Below are positions 35,769 through 47,700 of a stretch of 64,000 bases of DNA, in pieces. The stretch is from assembly GCA_964017045.1 (NCBI GenBank), contig OZ024806.1, forward strand, positions 6,344,488 to 6,408,487, read 5' to 3'. Numbering within the stretch: the stretch's first letter is position 1; every line of letters starts with the position of its first letter. The translations under genes and the position numbers were made by a program. Under the pieces are notes generated by a model. It made no database searches. It saw nothing but the letters and a program-made list of their open reading frames with translations, and had not been told where the DNA came from. This stretch comes from Omphiscola glabra (lineage: Eukaryota; Mollusca; Gastropoda; Lymnaeidae).

Positions 35769-38700
35769 ATGGCTCAGCTCAAGGAAAGGGAGGTTCTCAT
35801 ACTGTCAGACTCGCTGAGCAGTGCCAGCTTTAAAGCCGAAGAGAGGACCAGCGGTCACTATCGGCCAGGACGCGGGGAGTTCTTTGAGAAGAGAGAGACC
35901 AGGTTGGACGGAGACAAGAAAAAAGTCACTTACATCTTACAGACATCCGACACACATGGGTCACCTGTCAGGTAATTACTTACACCTTGCATTGCTCCAG
36001 AACACCGGGTTCACATCCAAGGCTGTTAATCTCACCTACCGGTAGCTAATCTTCTGTAATAACTTGAACACATCCCGGGGTATGGCTGATGAGAACCTAA
36101 ACATTCTGGAATCACTGTGCTTTTAATGTTAAGCCATTGTGTAATCTCTTTAGAGATATAGTTTGTGAATTTCCAACCTGAAAAATGGTGTGTTTTCATG
36201 TCTTAATAGCCATCAACTATTACATTTAAATGTCAGCTTTATTTTTTCTAGCACCAAATCCTACTATTGTTTATCTGGATGTGCGAATTAAATATGATAC
36301 TGCCGTCTCATTGTTCAATATAAAATTTAACAATGTATGCACACTAAAAAAATTCCCCAGCCAGTTCTAGTCAAATCATTCATATCAATATTGTCCAGCC
36401 ATACTTGATGTTCCCCCATCATATCAATATTGTCCAGCCATACTTGATGTTCCCCCATCACATCAATATTGTCCAGCCATACTTGATGTTCCCCCATCAC
36501 ATCAATATTGTTCAGCCATACTTGATGTTCCCCCATCACATCAATATTGTCCAGCCGTACTTGATGTTCCCCCATCACATCAATATTGTCCAGCCGTACT
36601 TGATGTTCCCCCATCACATCAATATTGTCCAGCCGTACTTGATGTTCCCCCATCACATTAATATTGTCCAGCCGTACTTGATGTTCCCCCATCACATCAA
36701 TATTGTCCAGCCGTACTTGATGTTCCCCCATCACATCAATATTGTCCAGCCGTACTTGATGTTCCCCCATCACATCAATCTTGTCCAGCCGTACTTGATG
36801 TTCCCCCATCACATCAATATTGTCCAGCCGTACTTGATGTTCCCCCATCACATCAATATTGTCCAGCCGTACTTGATGTTCCCCCATCACATCAACATTG
36901 TCCAGCCATACTTGATGTTCCCCCATCACATTAATATTGTCCAGCCGTACTTGATGTTCCCCCATCACATCAATATTGTCCAGTCATACTTGATGTTCCC
37001 CCATCACATCAATATTGTCCAGCCATACTTGATGTTCCCCCATCACATTAATATTGTCCAGCCATACTTGATGTTCCCCCATCACATCAATATTGTCCAG
37101 CCGTACTTGATGTTCCCCCATCACATTAATATTGTCCAGCCATGTTCTCTCCACCCATCCAACAACTGTTCATGTTTTAATGCTGTTTCTTTTGCTCAAG
37201 TTTTCAATCTTATTTTCTCCACAGTGATAATGCCATTGAATCAAGTAAGTTTTTTCATAATCTCTTAAATTGATGTATAAAATGTTTCAACCATTCAGTT
37301 GTCTGTGAGCACAATTGATAGGACAATGAAAACAAAAGTTGCTTTAAAGAAAAAATAACTCAAATATCTCTACTGCTAAAGCTCGGTCCTCAACAACTTC
37401 AAGTGACTAATGGTAAAGAACCAATGGCCAAAATTGTTTTTCCTTGACTAAATATATTTGAAGTGATATTCTATGGAGATCACTTTGTGGTGATGGGCAC
37501 TGGAAGGTAAAAACTGGTGATATTCTATGGAGATCACTTTGTGGTGATGGGCACTGGAAGGTAAAAACTGGTGATATTCTATGGAGATCACTTTGTGGTG
37601 ATGGGCACTGGAAGGTAAAAACTGGTGATATTCTATGGAGATCACTTTGTGGTGATGGGCACTGGAAGGTAAAAACTTGTGATATTCTACGGAGATCACT
37701 TTGTGGTGATGGGCACTGGAAGGTAAAAACTGGTGATATTCTATGGAGATCATTTTGTGGTGATGGTCACTGGAAGGTAAAAACTGGTGATATTCTATGG
37801 AGATCACTTTGTGGTGATGGGCACTGCAAGGTAAAAACTGGTGATATTCTTTGGAGATCACTTTGTGGTGATGGGCACTGGAAGGTAAAAACTGATGAAA
37901 AGTTGTGGTGATGCATTAAGGAAATTAAGGAAAAGTAGCTGTAGGTCTCGATATTTATTAAAACTTTTGCCTGGTCATATACTTTTTTCAACACTGCATG
38001 CTTTGAACCATACTATTTGACGCTGTTTTCTGTTAAAAAATAAATTGCATGGTCATCTCCCTTTCAGTATAATATAACTGTGCCAGAATCGTTATTAAAA
38101 TGTATTTTTGCAATTTGGAAAATAAAAACGAAAAAATGAAACACAATAGTAGTCATCGACCTTGTGAAAGGGGCATCATAAAGGGTATCTCAGCTAATAA
38201 TAAGACACTTTCAGCTTATCATAACATGATTTCAGCTTATAATAAGAAAATTTCAGCTTATTATAATTGATGTTTAGTATTGATCACTATTTAACTAATA
38301 ATCTTCTTTTGATAGATCTTAGCACAGGTGTGATGTGTTTGTTGTGCTTCAGTCAAAATGTAAATTTTTTGTGTGGCCTAATGTCAAATCTGTTTTTTTG
38401 TTTGTTTTTTTTTTGTTGTTGTGTCCAGGTGACAGCCACTGTCATTCTCAGATCAAGAAGGGAGAGTTTGACAAGAAGGCCAGGACCAAGCTGATTCTGG
38501 CCAGTGTCCTGTGCTTGTTGTTCATGACTGGGGAGATGGTTGGTAAGTGATTTATTGCCAGGTTGGTGAGATGTGCTTTGGTTATGGGTACTGATCTGTA
38601 CAAGCAATGTATCAATATTTGATTTTTAAACTTTAAAATTCCCATGTTCTGAGTACTCCATGCTCTGAGTACTCCATGCTCTGAGTACTCCCATGCTCTG

Positions 38701-41700
38701 AGTGCTCCTATGTCATAGCACTCCCATGCTCTGAGTACTCCCATGCTCCAATTGCTCCCACACTCTGATTGCTCCCATGCTCTGAGTGCTCCCATGCCCT
38801 TAGTACTCCCATGCTCTAAGTACTCCCATGCTCCAATTGCTCCCACACTCTGATTGCTCCCATGCTCTGAGTGCTCCCATGCCCTTAGTACTCCCATGCT
38901 CTGATTGCTCCCATGCTCTGATAGCTCCCATGCTCTGATTGCTCCCATGCCCTGATTTCTCCCATGCTCTGAGTGCTCCCATGCTCTGATTGCTCCCAGG
39001 CTCTGATTGCTCCCATGCTCTGATTGCTCCCATGCTCTGATTGCTCCCATGCTCTGATTGCTCCCATGCTCTGAGTGCTTCCATGCCCTTAGTACTCCCA
39101 TGCTCTGCAAAGCCAGCCTCTTCTTGACACACATTTTTTTTAAAAATCATCAGAAATCCCAACCATGGATTGATTTATTTATTTGCTGTGGATTTTTGTT
39201 GCTGATTTGATTTTGTATTACTGCCTCACTGGGCCACACAATGCTAGTCTTGATATTACTGCCTCACTGGGCCACACAATGCTAGTCTTGATATTACTGC
39301 CTCACTTGGCCACACAATGCTAGTCTTGATATTACTGCCTCACTGGGCCACACAATGCTAGTCTTGATATTACTGCCTCACTGGGCCACACAATGCTAGT
39401 CTTGATATTACTGCCTCACTGGGCCACACAATGCTAGTCTTGATATTACAGCCTCACTGGGCCACACAATGCTAGTCTTGATATTACTGCCTCACTGGGC
39501 CACACAATGCTAGTCTTGATGTTACTGCCTCACTGGGCCACACAATGCTAGTCTTGATATTACTGCCTCACTGGGCCACACAATGCTAGTCTTGATATTA
39601 CTGCCTCACTGGGCCACACAATGCTAGTCTTGATATTACTGCCTCACTGGGCCACACAATGCTAGTCTTGATATTACTGCCTCACTGGGCCACACAATGC
39701 TAGTCTTGATATTACTGCCTCACTGGGCCACACAATGCTAGTCTTGATATTACTTATTTATGGTTGCCATGATGACAGTGGTGGCTCAAACTGTTTTTTA
39801 TTATTATACAGGTGGCCTACTGGCTCAATGGGCCACACAATGACAGTGGTGGCTCAAACTGTTTTTTATTATTATACAGGTGGCCTACTGGCTCAATGGG
39901 CCACACAATGACAGTGGTGGCTCAAACTCTTATTTATTATTATACAGGTGGCCTACTGGCTCACAGTCTTGCCATTGTTTCTGATGCTGCCCATCTCCTG
40001 ACAGATTTTGCCAGCTTCATGATCAGTCTTATGGCCCTTTACCTCGCCCACCGGCCTGCAACCAAAAAGCTTAGTTTTGGATGGTACAGAATAGGTATAC
40101 TTTATAATTAATTAGTTCACATGGTACAGAATAGTTATAATTTAAACTAATATTATTATTATTATTTGTTGTCTTATATGCGTGGTACCCCAGCCTAGGG
40201 CTAGGCTCACCGTGCTGTACATAAAAATATTTTAAAAAGAGACATAATGTTGATATTAACATAAAATACATATATATAATAAAGAACAGATGTATAGAGA
40301 CAAAACAAAATCTAATGCACATAATATAATAGATAAGATGGTACAGAAAAGGTCCACTTTATACAAAAATAATAGTTAAGATAATACAGAATAGGTAAAC
40401 TTAATTATTAATTAATTAGTTTATAAGGCACAGAAGAGTTTGACTTTATACTAAATTAATAAGATGGTACAGAATGGGGATACTTGATTGATTAAAAGAC
40501 TCGGCTTTATTGAGAGAATTGTAATATAATGTGATGGCAGAAAGAAAAAAAAAATTATACTTGTGTATTAATTTTGCTATAAATTATATACATTTATATT
40601 GAGGTAAATAAATCTTTTTTTTTTCCTTTTCTTTGTGTTTTTATTTGATTAAGGATTGTAAAATCTTCTTGTCACTATTTAAAGAAGAAAAAAAATTCAA
40701 TGTTGCTGCTTTTTTAACATTTTTTTTTTTTAAATGTGAGATGACTACCCAATACTTAAATCATATTAACATAACTAATAATATAAACATTGATCATTTG
40801 TCACATAGGAAACACAATGTATATTTTGTGGACATGGAACAGGCTAAGAAATTATTGAAAATATATTTATTGATGTCATGCATTAGGTGATTTTGTCATT
40901 ACAATGTTTCATATATCTCAGAGATTCTTGGAGCTTTTGTCTCAATTTTGATGCTGTGGGTGCTGACTGGGATCCTGGTATACTCTGCTGTCCTACGCAT
41001 CATGGAGGACAGCTACGAAATCGATGCAACCATCATGTTGATAACGGCAGCCACGGGGGTAGCCTTTAATATAGTGTGAGTAGTTGTTACCACGGGGGTA
41101 GCCTTTAATATAGTGTGAGTAATTGTGACCACGGGGGTAGCCTTTAATATAGTGTGAGTAGCTGTTACCATGGAAGTAGCCTTTAATATAGTGTGAGTAG
41201 TTGTGGCCACGGGGGTAGCCTTTAATACAGCCTCAGTTTGTAGGTCTAACAGTGTACACAGCCTCAGTCAGTAGGTCTAACAGTGTACACACTCTCAGTC
41301 TGTAGGTCTAACAGTGTACACTGCCTCAGTCAGTAAGTCTAACAGTGTACATACTCTGTCAGTAGGTCTAACAGTGTACACAGCCTCAGTCAGTAGGTCT
41401 AACAGTGTACACAGCCTGTCAGTAGGTCTAACAATGTACATACTCTCGGTCTGTAGGTCTAACAGTGTACACAGCCTCAGTCTGTAGTTCTAACATTGTA
41501 CATACTCTCAGTCTAACAGTAACACACTCAGTCAGTAGGTCTAACAGTGTACATACTATCAGTCAGTAGGTCTAACAGTGTACACAGCCTCAGTCAGTAG
41601 TTCTAACAGTGTACATACTCTCAGTCTGTAGGTCTAACAGTGTACACAGCCTCAGTCAGTAGTTCTAACAGTGTACATACTCTTTCTGTAGGTCTAACAG

Positions 41701-44700
41701 TGTACACAGCCTCAGTCAGTAGGTCTAACAGTGTACACAGCCTGTCAGTAGGTCTAACAATGTACATACTCTCGGTCTGTAGGTCTAACAGTGTACACAG
41801 CCTCAGTTAGTAGTTCTAACAGTGTACATACTCTCAGTCTGTAGGTCTAACAATGTACATACTCTGTCTGTAGGTCTAACAGTGTACACAGCCTCAGTCA
41901 GTAGGTCTAACAGTGTACACACTCAGTCAGAAAGTCTAACAGTGTACACACTCAGTCAGAAAGTCTAACAGTGTACAAAGTATGTCATAAGATTGGGACC
42001 AGGCATGATATGTAAAAAGAAGAACTAGTATCCACTAGAAATCGTTCAATCTCTGTCCTTTTGTGTCTGGTATGAAATATGTATTTTATAGTGCAAGGAA
42101 GATCTTTTATTTAAATGTGTTTCATTTGTGTGCAGTCTAGGCACAACACTGCATCAACACTCACATGGTCATGGTGGGGGTCATGGTCACAGCCATGGAG
42201 GTGGTCATAGTCATGGTGGAGGTCAAGGTCATGCACATGGTGGAGGCCAAGGTCATGCACATGGCGGAGGTCATGGCCAAGGACATGGGGGCCATCACTC
42301 AAACGGTGGGCCAGATCACACAGCTGAGGCCAACCATACCTCTTCACTGGCCACGCCGAGGCCCAGGAGTTATGGAAGTATCGGAGATGAAGAAATGGGG
42401 GCAGGCACAGGGATCGCTGACAGCGAGACCGCCCCACTCGTTCAGTTTAAGGAACCTGATCACAAGAGCCACGGACGGGAGTCTAACATCAATGTCAAGG
42501 CTGCATTTATACATGTCATAGGTGACCTTTTCCAGAGTGTGGGAGTTCTGGTGGCTGCTTTCATAATCTATTATAAGGTAAGTCAACAAAACTTACAGTG
42601 ATTTTAACAAGTATAGCAAGTGGCACACTACCGTTTGTACTTTGGTATGATGCTATGGCAAGTGGCACACTACCATTTGTACTTTGGTATGATGCTTAAA
42701 GCAAGTGGCACACTACTATTTGTACTTTGGTATGATGCTTACAGCAAGTGGCACACTACTATTTGTACTTTGGTATGATGCTTACAGCAAGTGGCACACT
42801 ACGGTTTGTACTTTGGTATGATGCTATGGCAAGTGGCACACTACTGTTTGTACTTTGGTATGATGCTATGGCAAGTGGCACACTACTGTTTGTACTTTGG
42901 TATGATGCTTACAGCAAGTGGCACACTACCATTTGTACATAAATAAACAGGCTCTCTGCCCGGTCTCCAAACATTTCAATAGCACTAACCATGATGGCAT
43001 TTTAGACATCGCAGTTACTGGTATACTGTATTCTAGTAATACACCGGATAGGATCTATATGGAGAACAAATTAATAACAAGATTTGGTACATTGACTGCA
43101 TACGGGATAAACCAAATCCACAATTTTACGTAACAGTCATTTCTTTTTCCTGATTGGGCTTTTCCATTTTACTTCAAGTCACTTCCTTTCCATCCACTTT
43201 ACTTTGTTTCTGTCTTGTTTTTTCTGCCAATCCTATTTTTTTCTCTCTTTGTTAAGTAGGATGTATGTATATATTATGTAAATTTAATTTAAACTTATTT
43301 AAATGTTTTTTTAGGTAGGATATATGTATAAATATATTACGCAAATTTAATTTATACTTATTTAAATGTTTTGTTGTTGTTGTACTGATGAAGGCATGTG
43401 CTGAAACGTCTACTTGTGTATAATGTAAAATTATTTTTAAAGCTATTTATATATATTGTGATATTGTCACAGATTTTTTGTGTCTAATTATTCTATTTTA
43501 AAGCTTTATTGCAGTCCAACACTTTTATAATTAGTTAATGAAAGGTTAAGTAGCATAGCAACCAGTAGGAAACTGAGTGATCAGAAAAAAGAAATCTTTT
43601 TTTAAAAAAACGATTGGTTTAATATCAGAATTTTATTTATTTATTTATTTTCGATAGTGGCCATATTTTGTAGTTCGAAGACTGAAATTTCTTTGTGAAA
43701 TAAATTTCAAGTTTGATTTTATTGGAGTGGGCAAGACAAGAAAAGATTTAAGGGGAACAATGGCTTGTTTTTAAACATAAGTTTTGGTGTGGGGGGAGGG
43801 GGGTATTTTATTTTATATGTTACATTTTAATGTTCCTTTGCATTCCATGGCTGGTCATTCCATTTCCAAGCAGAATTTATTCATATAAAGAGCCACATGC
43901 AACAAAGTGCTTACCTTTGCAATAATTCATGTTGATTTATATCAACAAAAAGTTCTGCATAGTGTGAACTCCTACTTGGTATAGCCCTGTAAATATTAAC
44001 AAATATCAGTGTATTCTCAACATGGAATCACCACTGAGCTTTGTGAACATACCGCACAGTCTGAACATAACTTTAGAATCCATTTTGTTCTTAGCGTCAT
44101 AATGCAGGACAGATATTTGAATTTGTTAATTGCAAACAATTTTTTTAAATATCTAAATAACAGCCAGAATGGAAGATAGCAGACCCCATCTGTACATTCA
44201 TGTTTTCATTATTTGTGCTCGTCACTACCATCACCATCATGAGGGATATTGTTGTGGTGCTCATGGAAGGTAAGCAATTAGGATAGGGATCAGTGTGATA
44301 TAAAGACGTGGGCATTTAAAACAAACAAGAAATAAAAACAAAAAAACACTGGAGCTGGCTATGACGAGGATCCTTACAGTACTAAGACACTGGAGCTAGC
44401 TAGGACAGGGATCAATACAGTACTAAGACACTGGAGTTAGGTTGTACATTTATCCTTACAGTACTAAGACACTGGAGCTAGCTAGGACAGGGATTAATAC
44501 AGTACTAAGACACCGGAGTTAGGTTGTACATGTATCCTTACAGTACTAAGACACTGGCGCTCACTAAGACAGGGATCAATACAGTACTAAGACACTGGAG
44601 TTAGGTTGTACATTTATCCTTACAGTACTAAGACACTGAAGCTAGCTAAGACAGGGATCAATACAGTACTAAGACACTGGAGTTAGGTTGTACATTTATC

Positions 44701-47700
44701 CTTACAGTACTAAGACACTGGAGCTAGCTAAGACAGGGATCAATACAGTACTAAGACACTGGAGCTAGCTAAGACAGGGATCAATACAGTATTAAGACAC
44801 TGGAGTTAGGTTGTACATGTATCCTTACAGTACTAAGACACTGTAGCTAGCTAAGACAGGGATCAATACAGTACTAAGACACTGGAGTTAGGTTGTACAT
44901 GTATCCTTACAGTACTAAGACACTAGAGCTAGCTAGGACAGGGATCCTTATCGTGTTAAGACACTCGAACTAACCTGAACACAGATCCTCATAGTACTAA
45001 GACATTTATGCTAGGTTGTGCATGTATCCTTATAGTGCTTAGACAATTGAGCTAACTTAGACAGGTATCCTTACAGTACTAAGACATTTATGCTAGGTTG
45101 TGCATGTATCCTAATAGTGCTTAGACACTTGAGCTAGCTTAGACAGGTATCCTTACAGTACTAAGCACTTGAGCATTTTAGTTCCAGTAACAACCACACT
45201 AGATAAATGTGGACAAACAAAGGAAGAATTGAATCTAAAACTGAAACAGACAACATCTCATGTAAAGATTGGAATTATTTCTACACAACCTTATTTTATC
45301 TTGTAATTTATAATATGCCTAAAGGAATCAAGAAATAATTTTTTACTAAGAAATGTATATGATATTTTGAAAAATGAGAACACACCTGATGTTTAAAAAA
45401 TATTTAATGCCTATTTAATTTTCTTGGTTTTTTTTTTCTCAGGAAGTTGAAAAAATTAACAAATGCAAAATAATTAAATTTAAACTTTTGATCCAGAAAA
45501 TTAAATTTTTAAAAAATTTCTTAAAAATTTCTTATTTGTTTTTTTTCCTGTAAAATTTCTTATCCAGGAACCCCAAGGGGCATCAACTTCATTGAGGTCA
45601 GAGAAACATTTTTCCAGGTGGAGGGAGTTCTGGATATCCATAACCTGAGGGTGTGGTCACTCACCATGGACAAAATAGCTTTGTCCGTTCACCTGGCCGT
45701 TGGTAAGTAGCCTACACAATAGCTGATGAAGAAACAGGATATCAAATAATAACACACACCCCCCCACCCTAGACAGCCAAATGACCGCTATGGAAAATAA
45801 AACAAGACATCAAATAAAGCCGCTTCCTTCTCTAACATAGATCCCTTCTGTCTCTAACATAGATCCCTTCTGTCTCTAACATAGATCCCTTCTGTCTCTA
45901 ACATAGATCCCTTCTGTCTCTAACATAGATCCCTTCTGTCTCTAACATAGATCCCTTCTGTCTCTAACATAGATCCCTTCTGTCTCTAACATAGATCCCT
46001 TCTGTCTCTAACATAGATCCCTTCTGTCTCTAACATAGATCCCTTCTGTCTCTAACATAGATCCCTTCTGTCTCTAACATAGATCCCTTCTGTCTCTAAC
46101 ATAGATCCCTTCTGTCTCTAACATTGATCCCTTCTGTCTCTAACATAGATCCCTTCTATCTCTAACATAGATCCCTTCTGTCTCTAACATAGATCCCTTC
46201 TATCTCTAACATAGATCCCTTCTCTCTCTAACATTGATCCCTTCTGTCTCTAACATAGATCCCTTCTGTCTCTAACATAGATCCCTTCTGTCTCTAACAT
46301 AGATCCCTTCTGTCTCTAACATAGATCCCTTCTGTCTCTAACATAGATCCCTTCTGTCTCTAACATAGATCCCTTCTGTCTCTAACATAGATCCCTTCTG
46401 TCTCTAACATAGATCCCTTCTGTCTCTAACATAGATCCCTTCTGTCTCTAACATAGATCCCTTCTGTCTCTAACATTGATCCCTTCTGTCTCTAACATAG
46501 ATCCCTTCTGTCTCTAACATTGATCCCTTCTGTCTCTAACATAGATCCCTTCTGTCTCTAACATAGATCCCTTCTGTCTCTAACATAGATCCCTTCTGTC
46601 TCTAACATAGATCCCTTCTGTCTCTAACATAGATCCCTTCTGTCTCTAACATTGATCCCTTCTGTCTCTAACATAGATCCCTTCTGTCTCTAACATAGAT
46701 CCCTTCTGTCTCTAACATAGATCCCTTCTGTCTCTAACATAGATCCCTTCTATCTCTAACATAGATCCCTTCTGTCTCTAACATAGATCCCTTCTGTCTC
46801 TAACATAGATCCCTTCTGTCTCTAACATAGATCCCTTCTGTCTCTAACATTGATCCCTTCTGTCTCTAACATAGATCCCTTCTGTCTCTAACATAGATCC
46901 CTTCTGTCTCTAACATAGATCCCTTCTGTCTCTAACATAGATCCCTTCTGTCTCTAACATAGATCCCTTCTGTCTCTAACATAGATCCCTTCTGTCTCTA
47001 ACATAGATCCCTTCTGTCTCTAACATTGATCCCTTCTGTCTCTAACATAGATCCCTTCTGTCTCTAACATAGATCCCTTCTGTCTCTAACATAGATCCCT
47101 TCTGTCTCTAACATAGATCCCTTCTATCTCTAACATAGATCCCTTCTATCTCTAACATAGATCCCTTCTATCTCTAACATAGATCCCGTCTGTCTCTAAC
47201 ATAGATCCCTTCCGTCTCTAACATAGATTCCTTCTGTCTCTAACATAGATCCCTTCTATTTCTAAAAATAGATCTCCATTTACTTCTTCTAACACACACG
47301 TCTTTGAATTTCTATTTATCTGTTTCTAGTTTTGCAAGGTCTCCTGACCAAGGCATCTGGCCAAAAATGTTTTTTTATTGCCCTGTCTTTTCATTTTAAG
47401 CCTAATGTGTCTTGTTACTTTATTTCCTTCACAGTGCATGAACGCAGTCCCTCATATATTGACCAGTTATTAATCCATTTAACTATATTACAAAATAAAT
47501 TTGTTCAAACCAATTCTATGTCTCATGTTAAGTTGTTCTCTTTGACTGAGATTTGAATGGATAAAATGTATGGGCCCCATGGGTTCAATGGGTTAATGAC
47601 ATTCATTTCATGGATAAAATGTATGGGCCCCATGGGTTCAATGGGTTAATGACATTCATTTCATGGATAAAATGTATGGGCCCCATGGGTTCAATGGGTT

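Noticed and set aside
36327..37268. 213- and 287-codon frames on opposite strands
   Set aside because: Products of the 39-bp minisatellite in intron 1 of the zinc transporter.
38427..38435. Upstream acceptor (GTCCAG) for zinc-transporter exon 2
   Set aside because: Gives an immediate in-frame TGA; the next AG, ending at 38,435, restores the frame and the HCH motif.
42111..42437. Antisense 108-codon frame over the His-rich exon
   Set aside because: Shadow of zinc-transporter exon 5.
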